64,000 nt of DNA, from NCBI RefSeq assembly GCF_032854445.1, contig NC_088295.1:8928501-8992500 (forward strand), in the 5' to 3' direction. Below the pieces are notes generated by a model, which was not told the DNA's origin, made no database searches, and saw only the letters and a program-made list of their open reading frames with translations. Source of the stretch: Liolophura sinensis. Lineage: Eukaryota; Mollusca; Polyplacophora; Chitonida; Chitonidae. A program made the translations under genes and the position numbers. Of this stretch, positions 39,758 to 54,072 are shown piece after piece (position 1 is the first letter of the stretch; the number at the start of each line of letters is the position of its first letter).

Positions 39758-42700
39758 GAAACGCATGTACAAACATGTGCATGTAGCTAAGCCAACATTG
39801 GGTTGAATTTCACTATTATTAACATTTTTAGTTATTTATACAGTTCATGTTTCATGTCCTACTACTCAGATTACATCCATATATTTCCTTGTGGGGCATT
39901 ATTATAGTAGTAGTATTATATCCTACTGTACAAGGGTGCATTATTTATGGAGTACATAGAGTAAATCACCAGTGATTTCATGGAGTCCACCAAGTTGGTA
40001 AAACTCACCACATATAGTGAACTACATAATGTTTATATACTTGTATGTGAATTACAGAAAATCATATGTAACATCAGGCTTTTTCACCAGCCAATCACCC
40101 TTCTGGGCTAAATGCTCAAACATGCACAACAGGGTGACTACAATCAAATTCTATCTGATTTTAACTGCTTGAAATAATGAGTAAAGGAGTTTATAGTTAT
40201 GTATAAACATAACCTGTCACCACAGTATATTCATAAATTATCCCTATTCAACGAGTGAATGGATGCCCAGGTGGTTTTCATCAGTACAAGCACAGTACCT
40301 TGTATTCAACTGCCTGATTTACCAAGGCAAGATTTCTTGTGATTTCATGTAGAAATGTGTAAATTATGCAAGAGGGTATAAAGCTGAATGTTGTTTCTAA
40401 AGCTAAGAGAAAATGACTCCCTAAAAGACAGCGCCTATAAGCTTTCAAACTTGAGACACAGTGTTAGATGAAAGGCTAGGCACATGTCAGACTTTATTAG
40501 CTACTGGACTGGAAGTTTAAAGAGAGGGTCATATGATTTGATGTTCCATCCATTGACCAAGCCCTCGAGGATTCGCAGAGCAATCACAGATCACCTGTCA
40601 AGGAGCCATTTTGCTCAAGAGGGTAGTGGCTACATCTTTATTATCCATAGCCGGCTTGACCAAACACAGAGGGAATTCAGGTAATCAGATCCTCCATATA
40701 GGGAATACATTTTGAGGAAATATGGGATCATCAATAATTCAGTGAAGAGGCGATAAAATCGACCTTCTGAATCATGATCAATGCAAAGGAAACTTGATTT
40801 GTGCGGGAGCAGTCACTAGTTGATTTCATGCTTAACCCCATCAGCCTTCTCTACATCAGCTTCATCATTAATGTAATGCAGAGGATGTTTCAAAGGTAGT
40901 AGAAAGGAAGTTGAAATCAGGTCAGCCATTGTGGATTCCAAGATGGCTGCCATGGCCAATAATAAGATGTCAATCAAGTGAAGAGTTGCATGGATTACAC
41001 GCTGCGGTATATCATCCTGAAGAGGAAGAGCAGCCCGTTGATTACACCATTAACATCTTAGTCATGATCTTTCAAAAATCAATAATGACAAATTAGCGTT
41101 CATGGATCTTGAAATGAGCAAAGGCCATTCTGCAAGTGGAAACTTGTGCAAAGGAAGTCCAAATGGCTCATCCTGATGTGTGCAAGTTGTTGGAGGATAG
41201 AAGAGCGAGGACAGCTGTATACATGCTAATGAGGAGGGACATGCCGTATGTTCCACCAAACCTATTATAGTCCACTACTTGATGACCAGATTTAATTCAA
41301 TACATGAATTCAACAGTTATCCCACAGGTAATGACAAGACTAACCTTGTATTTCTGACCTCGTCAAAGTCTTGTTTATGACAGAGAGTATTAACAAGACG
41401 TGCACTCAACAATATATATACGTAATACACATACGTAACACAATATAAACACAAAGTAGTGTGCATGTGTGTTCAAGATTAAGTCCAAGTTACCACACAC
41501 CTGAAACTCCGGTGCAAATATTTGGACAGCAATGTGTTTGTCTACCCACATGGCACCACATATCTACTGTATACATGTGCATTTTAAAGAAATGTTTAAT
41601 TTTACATCTCACATTTCTAGCATAAAGTACATATTTTCAGTATTGTCCCACTTTTCTATTCTATTCTATAGTGAACATCAAGCGAATTCTAGTCAAATTC
41701 CATGAGTTGCCAAGTTGTAATTGCTTCTGCCGATCCATCAAAGCCGGAACATGTAACTAATCTGGGTACAACAGCATTATCTCAGGGTCACCTCCAAGAA
41801 TGCAGTTGACATATTGTGGTCTGGTCAATGTTTAACAGAGAGATTTCTGCTTCACTAGGGAGGATTCCTTCACAGTTCAGATATTCCTTAAGAGGATCAC
41901 CATTGACTGGAAACCATTGCAAGTACCCAATAATCACAAACCACATGGGCCTGAATGACTTTGAGGAGCATGCAAGTAGAGGTCTTAGGAGGCCTTAAGC
42001 AGTCCTAGTTCAGAGCGCAGTCGCAGTCAGTAACAGTGGTTGTGACTTCAGGACACATGTACATGTACCAACACAGAATGTTTGATCATGAAGGTTAAAC
42101 AAAAGCAGACTCATATATATAGGTTCTTCTTCTTAAAGGTAAACCGTGCAAAAAAGCTACCATGACATTTGATTAGAATTTCTAGGAGCTAGAAAAAATT
42201 GGATGCTCCTTCCCAAAAATTTTACCTTTGTAATTATAGCGTCATATGAAGGGTTTACAGAGTTCTTGGATGTCTGTCAGATTTTTCTTGTCACACACTC
42301 CCTGGAGTCTTTCATGCCAGTCTGTCAAATTTTGCTTGTCATCACACTCGATGGAGTCTTTCATGCCAGGATTACTGCCCCAGGAACTAGGGCATGTATG
42401 CTTGAGCCGCAAACAGGTCTGGACAATGTTCCTTCAATCTGCTGTTTCCATTTGAGAAACGGAAGTCTTAAAAATTAAAATTCATGTTAAAATCTTTTTT
42501 GCCAAGGGGTCCCAAAAACACAAAGCAATATTCTGCACTATGCAGCATGATGATCTCAAAAGCAACAACAACTAAGGGTCTGACATTCATGTACAACAAG
42601 AATATGACAACCCTGCTAAATTAAGAGAAATATCAAATAGACAATATGTCACTTTCGGATGAAATCCTGTAACCAACACAATATGTTGGAAACAAGATTT

Positions 42701-44108
42701 CAATTGTTGTGAACTGTTACTAATAACTAGTCACAGAGTAACAATGGTGAACATTTAATTATCTCATAAGCCCACAGCTTCACCGTGATCTTGGCAAGGA
42801 ACCTGTGGACAGAGCCAGAAGGGAAATGTGTCCAGAGAAGCACAACATATTCTGGGCATTACAGGAGATGATATGATACTGCTCCAGCCTGTAAGAGCCA
42901 TCTAATCAGTTGGCAGCTTGAGATCGACCACATTCTGGTAATTTAACCATGCCATACTACACTCCTAATGAGGGGCGATTAATCAACCAATAACCTTTAA
43001 AGCCATGTCCGTTTAACACCCTGTGAGTAAGGTGGACAAAAGACCAGCGCTGTACACATGTAATCAAAGGCTAGCTGAATCAATGGCCTTTATGCTGCCA
43101 AATCTCTCTCCTTCACATACTCCCAACATTTTTCCAGCACGCCTTTCACATGGCACCATAACATCAACTACAATTACTCCCTACCCACAGACCATTGAGA
43201 ATGTTGATGAAATATTCACATGGCACCAAAGCGAGAGAGAGAGAGAGAAAAAAAGCCTGTCACTAATTTAACACCACCTCACAAGAATGAAGTGGCAGTC
43301 TGCTGGGTATCAGTTTTGACACAAGTACATGAGTTGCATGATGTGGAAATGAAATTGGCAAACCATTTCTGAGACAAGAACTTGTGCTATTGTCTACCAA
43401 AGAGAAGAATTATGGCCAGAACTCAACAATCTCCCTTTGGCTGGTTTTTGTAACTTTGGATCACACCAAAAGTGATATTAGCTGTACCTCCACAGTAATA
43501 ATCTGCCATTGATTACGTACTTGTCTGGCCTCTGCCTTCATCTATGTGGTTGAGGCACTTGTGGCCTTACCGACATATTTATAACACGGTTTAAAGCTGA
43601 TCAACAGTTGATTAATGACAGGTTTACTGTTTTGGACAGTTGCTAGGTCTGCTTTAAAAGTGTTAATACATGACCACACCCAGTCAGCCACGAAGGACTA
43701 CTCCTACAAGTGTTGTCAGGTACAACATACAGACACATTAAACCTAAGCCAGCATTAAATGGTGTTCTGAGTAGACATTACACTAGCTGCTGATCTGGGG
43801 AGGGCAGGAAAATTAACCAGTAATTACTATCAATTATCTCCTTACAGTAACGGTTGTGTTATAGGATAATTGGGCCAATCGCAGCTTTTCTAAGCTGGTC
43901 TCTTAGCCCGAAATGCTAATCACTGACCAATTAGCAAAATCTACAATATACATATCCCTGGTCACTTAGGTCACAGTATGCCTGCCACAAACCAGCTTCA
44001 TGAAAAATTACAATTAGTTTTGTTGACTCTTGTCAAGTGGCTGTTATATCCAGCATTATACATGTAACATGAAGTTACTGCCACCAAGCCAGGCCAAAAC
44101 AATCTAGC
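39758..44108. other. Unique intronic sequence, about 4.3 kb
   Basis: No gene was recognised. A high-complexity block at about 40480-41260 and a GA microsatellite near 43230-43248 stand out. Confidence 0.5.
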
Positions 44109-44653
44109 AGATACAGACAAATGTCAGTACACAGTCACTGAGTAAATAGATACAGGCAGATGTCAGTACACAGTTACTGAGTAAATAGATATAGGCAGAT
44201 GTCAGTACACAGTTACTGAGTAAATAGATACAGACAGATGTCAGTAGACAGTTACTTAGTAAATAGATACAGACAGATGTCAGTAGACAGTTACTGAGTA
44301 AATAGATACAGATAAATGTCAGTACACAGTTACTGAGTAAACAGATACAGATAACTGTCAGTAGACAGTTACTGAGTAAATAGATATAGACAGATGTCAG
44401 TAGACAGTTACTGAGTAAATAAATACAGACAGATGTCAGCACACAGTTACTGAGTAAATAGATACAGACAGATGTCAGAACACAGTTACTGAGTAAATAG
44501 ATACAGACAGATGTCAGTAAACAGTTACTGAGTAAATAGATACAGATAAATGTCAGTACACAGTTACTGAGTAAACAGATACAGATAACTGTCAGTAGAC
44601 AGTTACTGAGTAAATAGATACAGATAGACGTCAGTACACAGTTATTGAGTAAA
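44109..44653. repeat. 39-bp minisatellite, 14 copies
   Basis: The unit contains GATGTCAGTACACAGTTACT and GAGTAAATAGATACAGA. Since 39 is a multiple of three, the minus strand is open for 196 codons (44694-44104) with a 13-residue cysteine- and leucine-rich repeat. This openness follows from the unit and no other coding sign is present. Confidence 0.92.
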
Positions 44654-46486
44654 AGTCCTCTGGCAAGATGTTTAGGCCCGGAAATTTCAAACATAAAACT
44701 TGGTATGTTCCTTTCCCTTATTTTAGTTGAAATTTGTTTTGCAAGAACTTACCCAGAATTTATGTTGTCAAGCAATATTTTGAGCCTGTTCCGGAAGAAA
44801 AAACAATTTTTGAAGTGATTTGAAATTTTTGAAAGTCTAAGATTGCTTCGCTATCACGGGCCTGAAGTCTGCTAATCCTTAGCAATATTATACTCTCTTC
44901 AATGTAGACCAAAAGTATTTTGTCCAGTTAAACCTTCAATTAAAAGGTTTCAAACTATATTTGTTCAGATAAACACAGCAGTTGGTAATTTCCTTGGAGA
45001 AGTCATATGGGATGATGACAGATCTATACAAGGCGGTGTACATCAAAGAAAGGTGAAGACTCCAAATATACATGTAATGGGAAAGGAACTTTTTTGATAA
45101 TTAAATTAAAAGGCTTAAATGTTGTCAGATATTACCTACATGTTTATCTTAATTACTTCATACCATGTCATATCCTTACCATATTAACTTAAGTTGAAAA
45201 TATATCATAAAATCATGATAAATTAGTGGGATCTGTTGAAATCTGATGTAGAGAAAACTTTACATCTAATCCAAACAGCCTTCACCTGTTGTAGTTCACC
45301 TAACAATGGCGTATGCACCACATTGGTCACGGTAACACTGACAAAAATTAATAATGGGGTTAGCTTGTGAAGCATATTGATGGGAAAGTTGAAAAAGTGT
45401 TGGACGATGTGATCAACTGACTTGTTTTTGCATGACAGTAATCACTTTTCCATGGTGTACAGGCAAAATTAGATCTGCGACAAGAGCTTGAAATTCACCA
45501 GGCGAGTAATAAGCCAATGGTGTCAATCCCACAAATAGACAAATGGGCTAGAAATCATTACTTTCTGCTAAGTGTTCAACCTGCCTGTTGTGTAGCCAAT
45601 CATACCATGAAGGTAAGAGAGACCAATACCTGTAACATGTATCTAAATTGAAATTCCTTGTATGAAAAGTTAAACAGTGTTTATAATGACAGATTCACTG
45701 GTTGACATCTAACAAGAATTTTTCACTATAATGGCAGTCAGATTTATAGGTAGAGGAAACAGGAGTGCCAAAGGTAAGCCAACACCTTTCACAACCCTGT
45801 AGACTCCAAAGCCACAGTCAATAACATTGACAGCTCTTTTCGCAGAAAACATTGGTGAAGGTCCTGTTAATCTCTTTTAAATGCCCACTTTGTCCTTGCT
45901 AGGCCCTTGGACCCAAACTTAATTTGATACTTAGCACCTTCAATCACACCCCACACTGTCCCACCCCCAAACCCCATTTTGACAAGAGGTCTGCTACTCT
46001 GCACACAGACATGCAGGTATATCAGTATCATGTTGTTGAATATAAAGCGATGATAACATCCAAATGACCCCTGGATTAGCTTCTAATCAAGACTCCAGTC
46101 GATACATCCTAAAGATAGGCTTGAAGGTTAATTCCTCATTTTGCCCTGTTCCATCATTGATGATTAATTGCATTAGGTCTGATGTGTTAGTTCATGGGAG
46201 ATCTCTGTCTTGTTCTGCTCCCAATGGAGCACATCTTGACTCCTGTCATGACATCTAGAGGCACCATCACACCAGTAACTGCTCTGTAGGTGTGAACACT
46301 GCACATTTGCACTTGTCTGATCACCAAAGTCTGTGAATATTCACTACACCTAGTCAACAACGAAGCAGATGAACGGTGGGAGCGGGATATGCAAATGTCC
46401 AATTCAGAGAAAGAATGATGTATGTCCAACATCACAGTCTTAAATGGTTGAGCACTGTCAATGGCAACAATTCATCTGTTCAGTGA
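44654..46486. other. Unique intronic sequence, about 1.8 kb
   Basis: Nothing recognised. Confidence 0.5.
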
Positions 46487-46877
46487 GCAACAACCATCAT
46501 GACTTCTCACCATCCATTAAGATGAAGTGATCAACAACCATCATGACTTCTCACCATCCATTAAGATGAAGTGATCAACAACCATCATGACTTCTCACCA
46601 TCCATTAAGATGAAGTGATCAACAACCATCATGACTTATCACCATCCATTAAGATGAAGTGATCAACAACCATCATGACTTCTCATCATCAATTAAGATG
46701 AAGTGATCAACAACCATCAATGACTTCTAACCATCAATTAAGATGAAGTGATCAACAATCAGCATGACTTCTCACCATCAATTAAGATGAAGTGATCAAC
46801 AACCATCATGACTTCTCACCATCAATTAAGACGAAGTGATCAACAACCATCATGACTTCTCACCATCAATTAAGATG
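46487..46877. repeat. 44-bp minisatellite, about nine copies
   Basis: The unit contains AACCATCATGACTTCTCACC and ATTAAGATGAAGTGATCAAC. The first four copies read CCATCCATTAAG and the later ones CCATCAATTAAG, so variants are clustered by position. Confidence 0.92.
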
Positions 46878-47234
46878 CAGCGATATTGAATCACATTAAA
46901 CAAATAACAAGTGGAGGTATACTGCAATGAATGTCAATTTGCCTTGCCTCAAACAATGTGCATTGGAGACATCCTTTGTTCTCCAAATAGTGCTGGCTAA
47001 CTCTGTAAAACCGAATGTACACTAATGCCTTGAAATTGACTTGCAGTTCTACCACAGATGCATGCAGATGACATTTGGAATATCCCTTGAGTCAATGATC
47101 TACCTTGGGATGCTCATCTTGTTATTACAACTACAAATGATGAAGCTGTGACATATTGACCATCCTATGTGCATGTATCTATCAAAGGTTACTGACAAAC
47201 TACAACTGCTTAAAACCTCAAAACCTAGGGGCAT

Positions 47235-47910
47235 CTAAACGAGAATGGCCATCCAATGATTATTTCAAAGTAGCAATACCAAACCAACCCTACGTACAGT
47301 CTATCAGTCACTATCAGTCCCAGTGGGAAGAAAGCACTATTCGGAGTACATTGTATGTCACATGTACCAACAGTGTTTTGCACCAGACACCAGCTAGTAC
47401 TGCACGAAATCACTATCAGTCCCAGTGTGAAGAAAACACCATCCAATGATTATGTCACCTGTATCAAACCTATCCTACACACAGTCTTGTACAAGACAAT
47501 ACAGGTAGTATTGCATGAAATCTCTACAAGTTCCAGCATGAAGAAAACACCATCCAATGATCATGTCACCTGTACCAAACCTACCCTACACACACAGTCT
47601 TGTACTAGCATGAAGAAAACACCATCCAATGATTATGTCACCTGTATCAAACCTATCCTACACACAAGTCTTGTACAAGACAATACAGGTAGTATTGCAT
47701 GAAATCTCTACAAGTTCCAGCATGAAGAAAACACCATCCAATGATTATGTCACCTGTATCAAACCTATCCCCTACACACACAGTCTTGTACCAGCATGAA
47801 GAAAACACCATCCAATGATTATGTCACCCGTATCAAACCTATCCCCTACACACACGGTCTTGTACATGTAGCAGACACCAGCTATAGTACGGTACAAAAT
47901 CACTCCATAT
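47235..47910. repeat. Composite irregular tandem repeat (two modules)
   Basis: Module A (about 66 bp, GAAGAAAACACCATCCAATG through to AGTCTTGTAC) occurs at least five times. Module B (about 46 bp, ACAATACAGGTAGTATTGCA through to AAGTTCCAGC) is inserted after some copies of A but not others. The first part (47235-47420) is a more diverged version. Confidence 0.8.
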
Positions 47911-49187
47911 CTCAGACAGACACGTAGCCAATGCAATAAGGCTGTAGTGCCAGCCTTGTGCTTTAGGTAATTCTGTTACTATGTGAAGAAAGTTCATTAG
48001 CCACTTGTCTTCACCCAGATCTACATATTAGTGCCGTACAAAGTTACCATGTTCAGAGAAGCACTGCGTAGAAATATAATCACATGTACTTGAGTTGGCG
48101 TGTGAAAAACATGAATTTTTATATGAACTTAATAAATACGACTAAACGACTATAAACATTAGTCAATACTTTTTTGAATGTCTTCCTTGTATCTACATGT
48201 TCATATATGCTTTCACTTCTTTTTTTTCTCAAGTAGCTGTTTGACTAGTACAGAACAATGTTATTGTAGACACATGCATAAATGCGCAGCAGATAAGGCA
48301 CGTGTGCAGGACAATCTGTATACACACACACATATATACTATAGAAGAAACATGACAAACTCAACTTGTTGATTTAGCTTACTAGTGTCACCATATCATG
48401 ATGGTACTTCAGAGCTTCTTTTATTTCAACACATCTTACGACAGCTATATATACATGCAGGTAGATTAAGCCATGGTGATCAGTCCTAGTTATAGTTACA
48501 TATAATATAAAAAAGTTCGAACTTGCCCAGGGGGTTATCCATTGTGAGAGATTATCTCCCAATGTTTTCTCTGTTAAGTTCAGATTTAAATTTGTAAATG
48601 AAGTACTGCTCTTTGATTCCTCACCGATAATTTAAAAAAGGGCATTATGTGGAACTTGGGCCCACTGTGTAGGTTACGGGTACAGGATGCAATAGGTTTG
48701 GTTACAGGTAAAAGCTGTAAAATTGGTGTGTTAATTTGTTGCCTATGTACCCTATGTATGTAAGACAAGCTGAACATACATGTCTTGCAATCATTTTACT
48801 TGTAAATATTGTGTTATACATGTATAAGCATGTATGCCAGATAAACTGAACCTTTGTAACAGCTGTGACATATATGCATGACAAACACATTTTCAAAAAT
48901 GCATATATATGACACTGTGGCATATGCGTATTCTTTGTTAAATTGTGTCATACCTGTACAAGGTGTAACAACTTCAGTCAAGTACTACAACTATAGGACA
49001 ACATTCATATCTGTAACAACTGTATCATACAGTCTACATAGAGAACAGGTTGTACATTTTAAAAAAACATATACATATGAAAGTATGCATATAATATACT
49101 TGCAACAATTATGTCAACAAAGTTGTATGACTGGCTATAAAGCTTTAGCAAGAAACACTCTCATGTATATCTTTAAGTTTTAGAAGT
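47911..49187. other. Unique AT-rich intronic sequence
   Basis: Nothing recognised beyond dispersed ACATGTA-type motifs. Confidence 0.5.
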
Positions 49188-51100
49188 TAGTCTGAACCAT
49201 GAATTACCATGTCAGAACCATGTATCACTATGTCTGAACTATGAATTACCATGTCAGAACCAATATGCATCACTATGTCTGAACCATAAATTACCATGTC
49301 TGAACCAATATGTATCACCATATCTGAACCATGAATTACCATGTTGGAACCAATGTGTATCACTATGTCTGAACTATGAATTATCATGTCTGAACTATGA
49401 ATTATCATGTCTGAACCATGTATCACTATGTCTGAACCATGAATTACCATGTCGGAACCAATATGTATCACTATGTCTGAACTATGAATTACCATGTCTG
49501 AACCAATATGTATCACTATGTCTGAACCATGAATTACCATGTCTGAACCAATATGTATCACTATGTCTGAACTATGAATTACCATGTCAGAACCAACATG
49601 TATCACCATATCTGAACCATGAATCACCCTGACTGAACCAATATGTATCACTATGTCAGAACCAATATGTATCACCATATCTGAACCATGAATTACCATG
49701 TCAGAACCAATATGTATCACCATATCTGAACCATGAATTACCATGTCTGAACCAATATGTATCACTATGTCTGAACTATGAATTACCATGTCTGAACCAA
49801 TATGTATCGCTATGTCTGAACCATAAATTACCATGTCTGAACCAATATGTATCACCATATCTGAACTATGAATTACCATGTCGGAACCATGTATCACTAT
49901 GTCTGAACCATGAATTACCATGTCGGAACCAATATGTATCACTATGTCTGAACCATAAATTACCATGTCTGAACCAATATGTATCACCATATCTGAACCA
50001 TGAATTACCATGTCAGAACCAATGTGTATCACTATGTCTGAACCATAAATTATCATGTCTGAACCAATATGTATCACCATCTGAACTATGAATTATCATG
50101 TCTGAACCAATATGTATCACCATATCTGAACCATGAATTACCATGTCGGAACCAATATGTATCACTATGTCTGAACCATGAATTACCATGTCTGAACCAA
50201 TATGTATCACTATCTGAACCATGAATTACCATGTTGGAACCAATATGTATCACTATGTCTGAATCATGAAATACCATGTCTGAACCATGTACCACTATGT
50301 CTGAATCATGAAATACCATGTCTGAACCATGTATCACTATGTTTGAATCATGAAATACCCTGTCAGAACCAATGTGTATCACTATGTCTGAACCATGAAT
50401 TACCATGTCTGAACCATGTATCACTATGTCTGAACCATGAATTACCATGTTGGAACCAATATGTATCACCATATCTGAACCATGAATTATCATGTCAGAA
50501 CCAATATGTATCACTATGTCTGAACTATGAATTATCATGTCTGAACCAATATGTATCACCATATCTGAACCATGAATTACCATGTCGGAACCAATATGTA
50601 TCACCATATCTGAACCATGAATTATCATGTCGGAACCAATATGTATCACTATGTCTGAACCATGAATTACCATGTCGGAGCCAATATGTATCACTATGTC
50701 TGAACCATGAATTACCATGTCGGAACCAATATGTATCACTATGTCTGAACTATGAATTACCATGTCTGAACCAATATGTATCACTATCTGAACTATGAAT
50801 TACCATGTCTGAACCAATATGTATCACTATCTGAACTATGAATTACCATGTCTGAACCAATATGTATCACTATCTGAACTATGAATTACCATGTCTGAAC
50901 CAATATGTATCACTATCTGAACCATGAATTACCATGTCTGAGCCATGTATCACAATGTATGAACTACAACTCACTTTGCCTGAGCCATGTATTACCATTT
51001 CTGAACCATGTATAATCTGTCTGAACCATGTATCACTTTGTCTGAACCATGAAATACCCTGTCGGGGTATGAACCACAAATCACCTTGTCTGAATAAAAA
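49188..51100. repeat. 45-bp dimeric minisatellite (21 + 24 bp subunits), about 43 copies
   Basis: Two related subunits alternate: one of 21 bp (ATGTCTGAACCATGAATTACC) shortened here to its core CTGAACCATGAATTACC, and one of 24 bp with CTGAACCAATATGTATCAC. The pair repeats at 45 bp. In places the alternation breaks and a subunit is doubled or shortened by 3 bp (ACTATCTGAAC near 50210 and 50785-50925). Because all lengths are multiples of three, long minus frames (297 and 232 codons) are open with a 15-residue repeat. The last 150 bp are degenerate. Confidence 0.92.
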
Positions 51101-53936
51101 ATATCCCTGGAAATCAGTAGCCAAACAGAATGACAAAAATGAAATCTTAATTATGCATCATTACTAAATGCATCAATACTTTAGGTCTACATACATTTGT
51201 TAGATCAGCAAAATTTGTCGGCTATACGCATCCTTTAACATAAACAATGACACATGTGCAGTACAATTGTTGCGTAGCTCTGTGTATGTGAATGTTATGA
51301 GTGTGAAATAATTCTCTACATGCACATACCTGCAAGGTGTGAATAATAATAATGATTCCTGATTATCTGTTTCCTTTATCACACCAGTAAAGAAACACAA
51401 ACATAGGCTCAGCACTTTTTAATTCTTCATCCATTTGGTGGCTATTAATATGAATAAATCAAAACACAATGCAAACGGCAGAAGCACTGGGATTGCTTGA
51501 TTTAATCCTGTAAAGGTATATCTCATGTTTCTTTAGCTGAGTATGTGTGCTTGGGCGCTAAAGAAAAGTTCTGCTTCACCTAAGCCAGACCCCAAACAAA
51601 TGTGGGAACAACAGCACAAGACAAATCCCATGTCATGCCCTACCTAAGAACCATGTCACCCCTGCCTGTTACATAAAATCAAATACTCCATTTCACAAAA
51701 CCACATATTCACACGACACTCAGTGTCAGAAATGTCACCGTAGAACTTTTCAGATAGTTGAAAATATAGCTTTGCAGCTTATCTTCCAGCTAAAGAAATC
51801 CTAACTATAGTTAGCATGGTAAATGTAATGTAAATGTTCAAAGGTGTGATACAAAAAGGGTAAGGAAAATTAATCCAAGGAAATACTAATTACAGGTGGG
51901 TAAAACAAAACAATTAGTAATTAGAGGTTGAATGATACATATTAGCTTCAGGGTATCAGGTAACGTAACAGGTGTATTGGTCACACAAGCACATTTAGGT
52001 TACATCTGCTAAATTAACTCTCATCATCCTGCATGCATTGGTGCATCTAATTGTATGCTTCTCATGGCATACTGCAGGGAGATGAGTAAACCTACTACCA
52101 GGCTTTATTGTGAAGAAAGTAACTTTATCCACATTACTACATGGTGTAACAATTAAATCTGAGAAGAGACATGGCTAGATCGCTTGGCAAATATGGAATT
52201 TGATATAATCTGGAGATACAATATGGCAAACATACCTGTGCAAGTGACAAGAACTTAAGGTACAAAATACAAAACATTATTATCTGTGAGGGCACCGAGT
52301 ATATCATATCCAACAACCGTGAGAGAAATACAGCCAAATGGTTCGTCATAAATATTATCTAAATCCATGGTCAGTGTTAGGCCTACTACGCTGACTGCAA
52401 CACGTACGTGGCTCCAATTTTGGACTGATATTCTACTAACTTTAATACATTCTGAAAATAAGCTGAGCGCAGAAACGCTGATCAACTTGAAAGGAAGCAC
52501 ATTCAACTGGCATGACTTACATGAATTCTGGACTATTCATTCCCCCAGTGCTCTGTCTTCCTGTCCTCTATGGGCCAGCCCACAAGCACAATACGCACAA
52601 GTAATCTTTGTTAAAAAACCCTTGCCATCCTCTACCATGCTGAGGTTGAATTATCTGATTGGATACTGGTTACTCCCTTTAGCTGCTTACTACTGTTCTG
52701 TGTATACTAATGGCTCTCAAGCTGCTTCATTTCCTGCCTCTGTAAAAACTGTCACCTCTCGCTGACGGACCATTCATCTTTTCCACAGGTTGTCATGAGC
52801 ATTTGTCACAGATGTATTAAGTTTTTAATTCACAGGCAACGAAAAGAATTAATCAATACAATAATCAGCATTAAAAATATGGAGTCATTTATCATAATAT
52901 TTTTTCCTTCCTGCGTTTTTTTTTTTTCTACAGGGGAATGGTCAATAAATAATAAATACAGTGGTATGAAAGTCAGAGATCAATTTAGATCAATACTTAT
53001 GTTCATCTGTCTGTTCATCTGTCCATCAGCTTCACTCTTAGCTTAACAGGTGCCTCCATGTATGTCCCACATTAGCCTACTACCTCACCCCACACCTAAG
53101 ATTTATACACAGCTTTCAAAGTAGGGTCATTCAGTCCAAACCTGTTGGAATTCTCGTTTGCCAGTAATTTTGAGGTAATAGGTAGTAGTGTTTGGCAAAT
53201 AATATGCATGCAGAATAAAAAAAAATGGATATTCTAAAATATATTTATGCAGAGCAGACAAGAAGGCAATCAGCATGGAAGGAAAAGCCAAACCAAGCAG
53301 TACATGTCTACCTGTTTGTTTAGGAAGTTAAAGAGTCAAATCCGGCTTGGCCAGCTGGCTAAGAACTCTACTTAACAATTCAGCTACATGAATAATTCAA
53401 TCAGCCTAGTGTAAGTAGTCTCTTCCTCATACATGCATTCATGTTTCAGCAAGCTACAATACAAAGAAACATGCATACAAATGAACAGTTATGTTTAACG
53501 GGCCCTAACAATGTAAAGCTATAATGTTAAGCACTGTAAGTCAGCAGATGAACAGGACAGGTGCGAGAATCACCTGCCGAGCTCATCTAGTCTGTCTCAG
53601 AAGCTTGGTAAACACTTCAGGGATCAAATGCTTCTATAATCAAGACTTTCCAGTGCAAAAAATGCACAACTTAGATTCATTTCATTACACTTTTTATTTT
53701 CCTCAACAAGACTTCACATAAGTGTACATGCACCACAACAAAACACATCTGATCACTGCCATTCCTAAAAGGCCCTATTGCCTACATCAGCAGAAGCACT
53801 TGACTGATTCTTTATAGCTGAATGATTGATTGATTGACAACAAAACATAATCCATATTCACTGACTGATGTTTTTACAAACTATGCCTATCTCAATGACT
53901 GTGTCAACAGGTGGCAAATCTGAACTTATTTCATTT
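51101..53936. other. Unique intronic sequence, about 2.8 kb
   Basis: It contains the longest non-repeat open frame in the window (132 codons, 52367-52765, plus strand), which has no recognisable domain. No gene is supported. Confidence 0.5.
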
Positions 53937-54072
53937 ATTTCTTTACTTGACTGATTTTATACCATACTCAAGAATATTTCACTAATACGATGGCGGCCAG
54001 CATTATGGTGGGAGGAAACTGGAAAGAGCCCAGGGAAATCCCACGACCATCCGCACTTTGCTGACAGATCCA
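53937..54072 (-). mobile_element. Truncated SINE (family 1), tail half
   Basis: The tail-proximal half with CAAGAATATTTCACTAATAC and the CATTATGGTGGGAGG hallmark is present. The tRNA-like head is missing, as expected for 5' truncation or later deletion. Confidence 0.85.

Noticed and set aside
44104-44694. Minus-strand frame of 196 codons with Cys/Leu-rich 13-residue repeats resembling a membrane protein
   Set aside because: It is the 39-bp minisatellite read in frame; the hydrophobicity is a by-product of the unit.
49187-50784. Minus-strand frames of 297 and 232 codons with a 15-residue repeat
   Set aside because: They lie wholly inside the 45-bp dimeric minisatellite. There are no unique flanks, splice signals or domain.
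52367-52765. 132-codon plus-strand open frame, the longest outside repeats
   Set aside because: It has no recognisable domain and no paired splice sites, and its length is plausible by chance in 64 kb. An overlapping minus block (52236-52390) has splice-like ends but stops in every frame.
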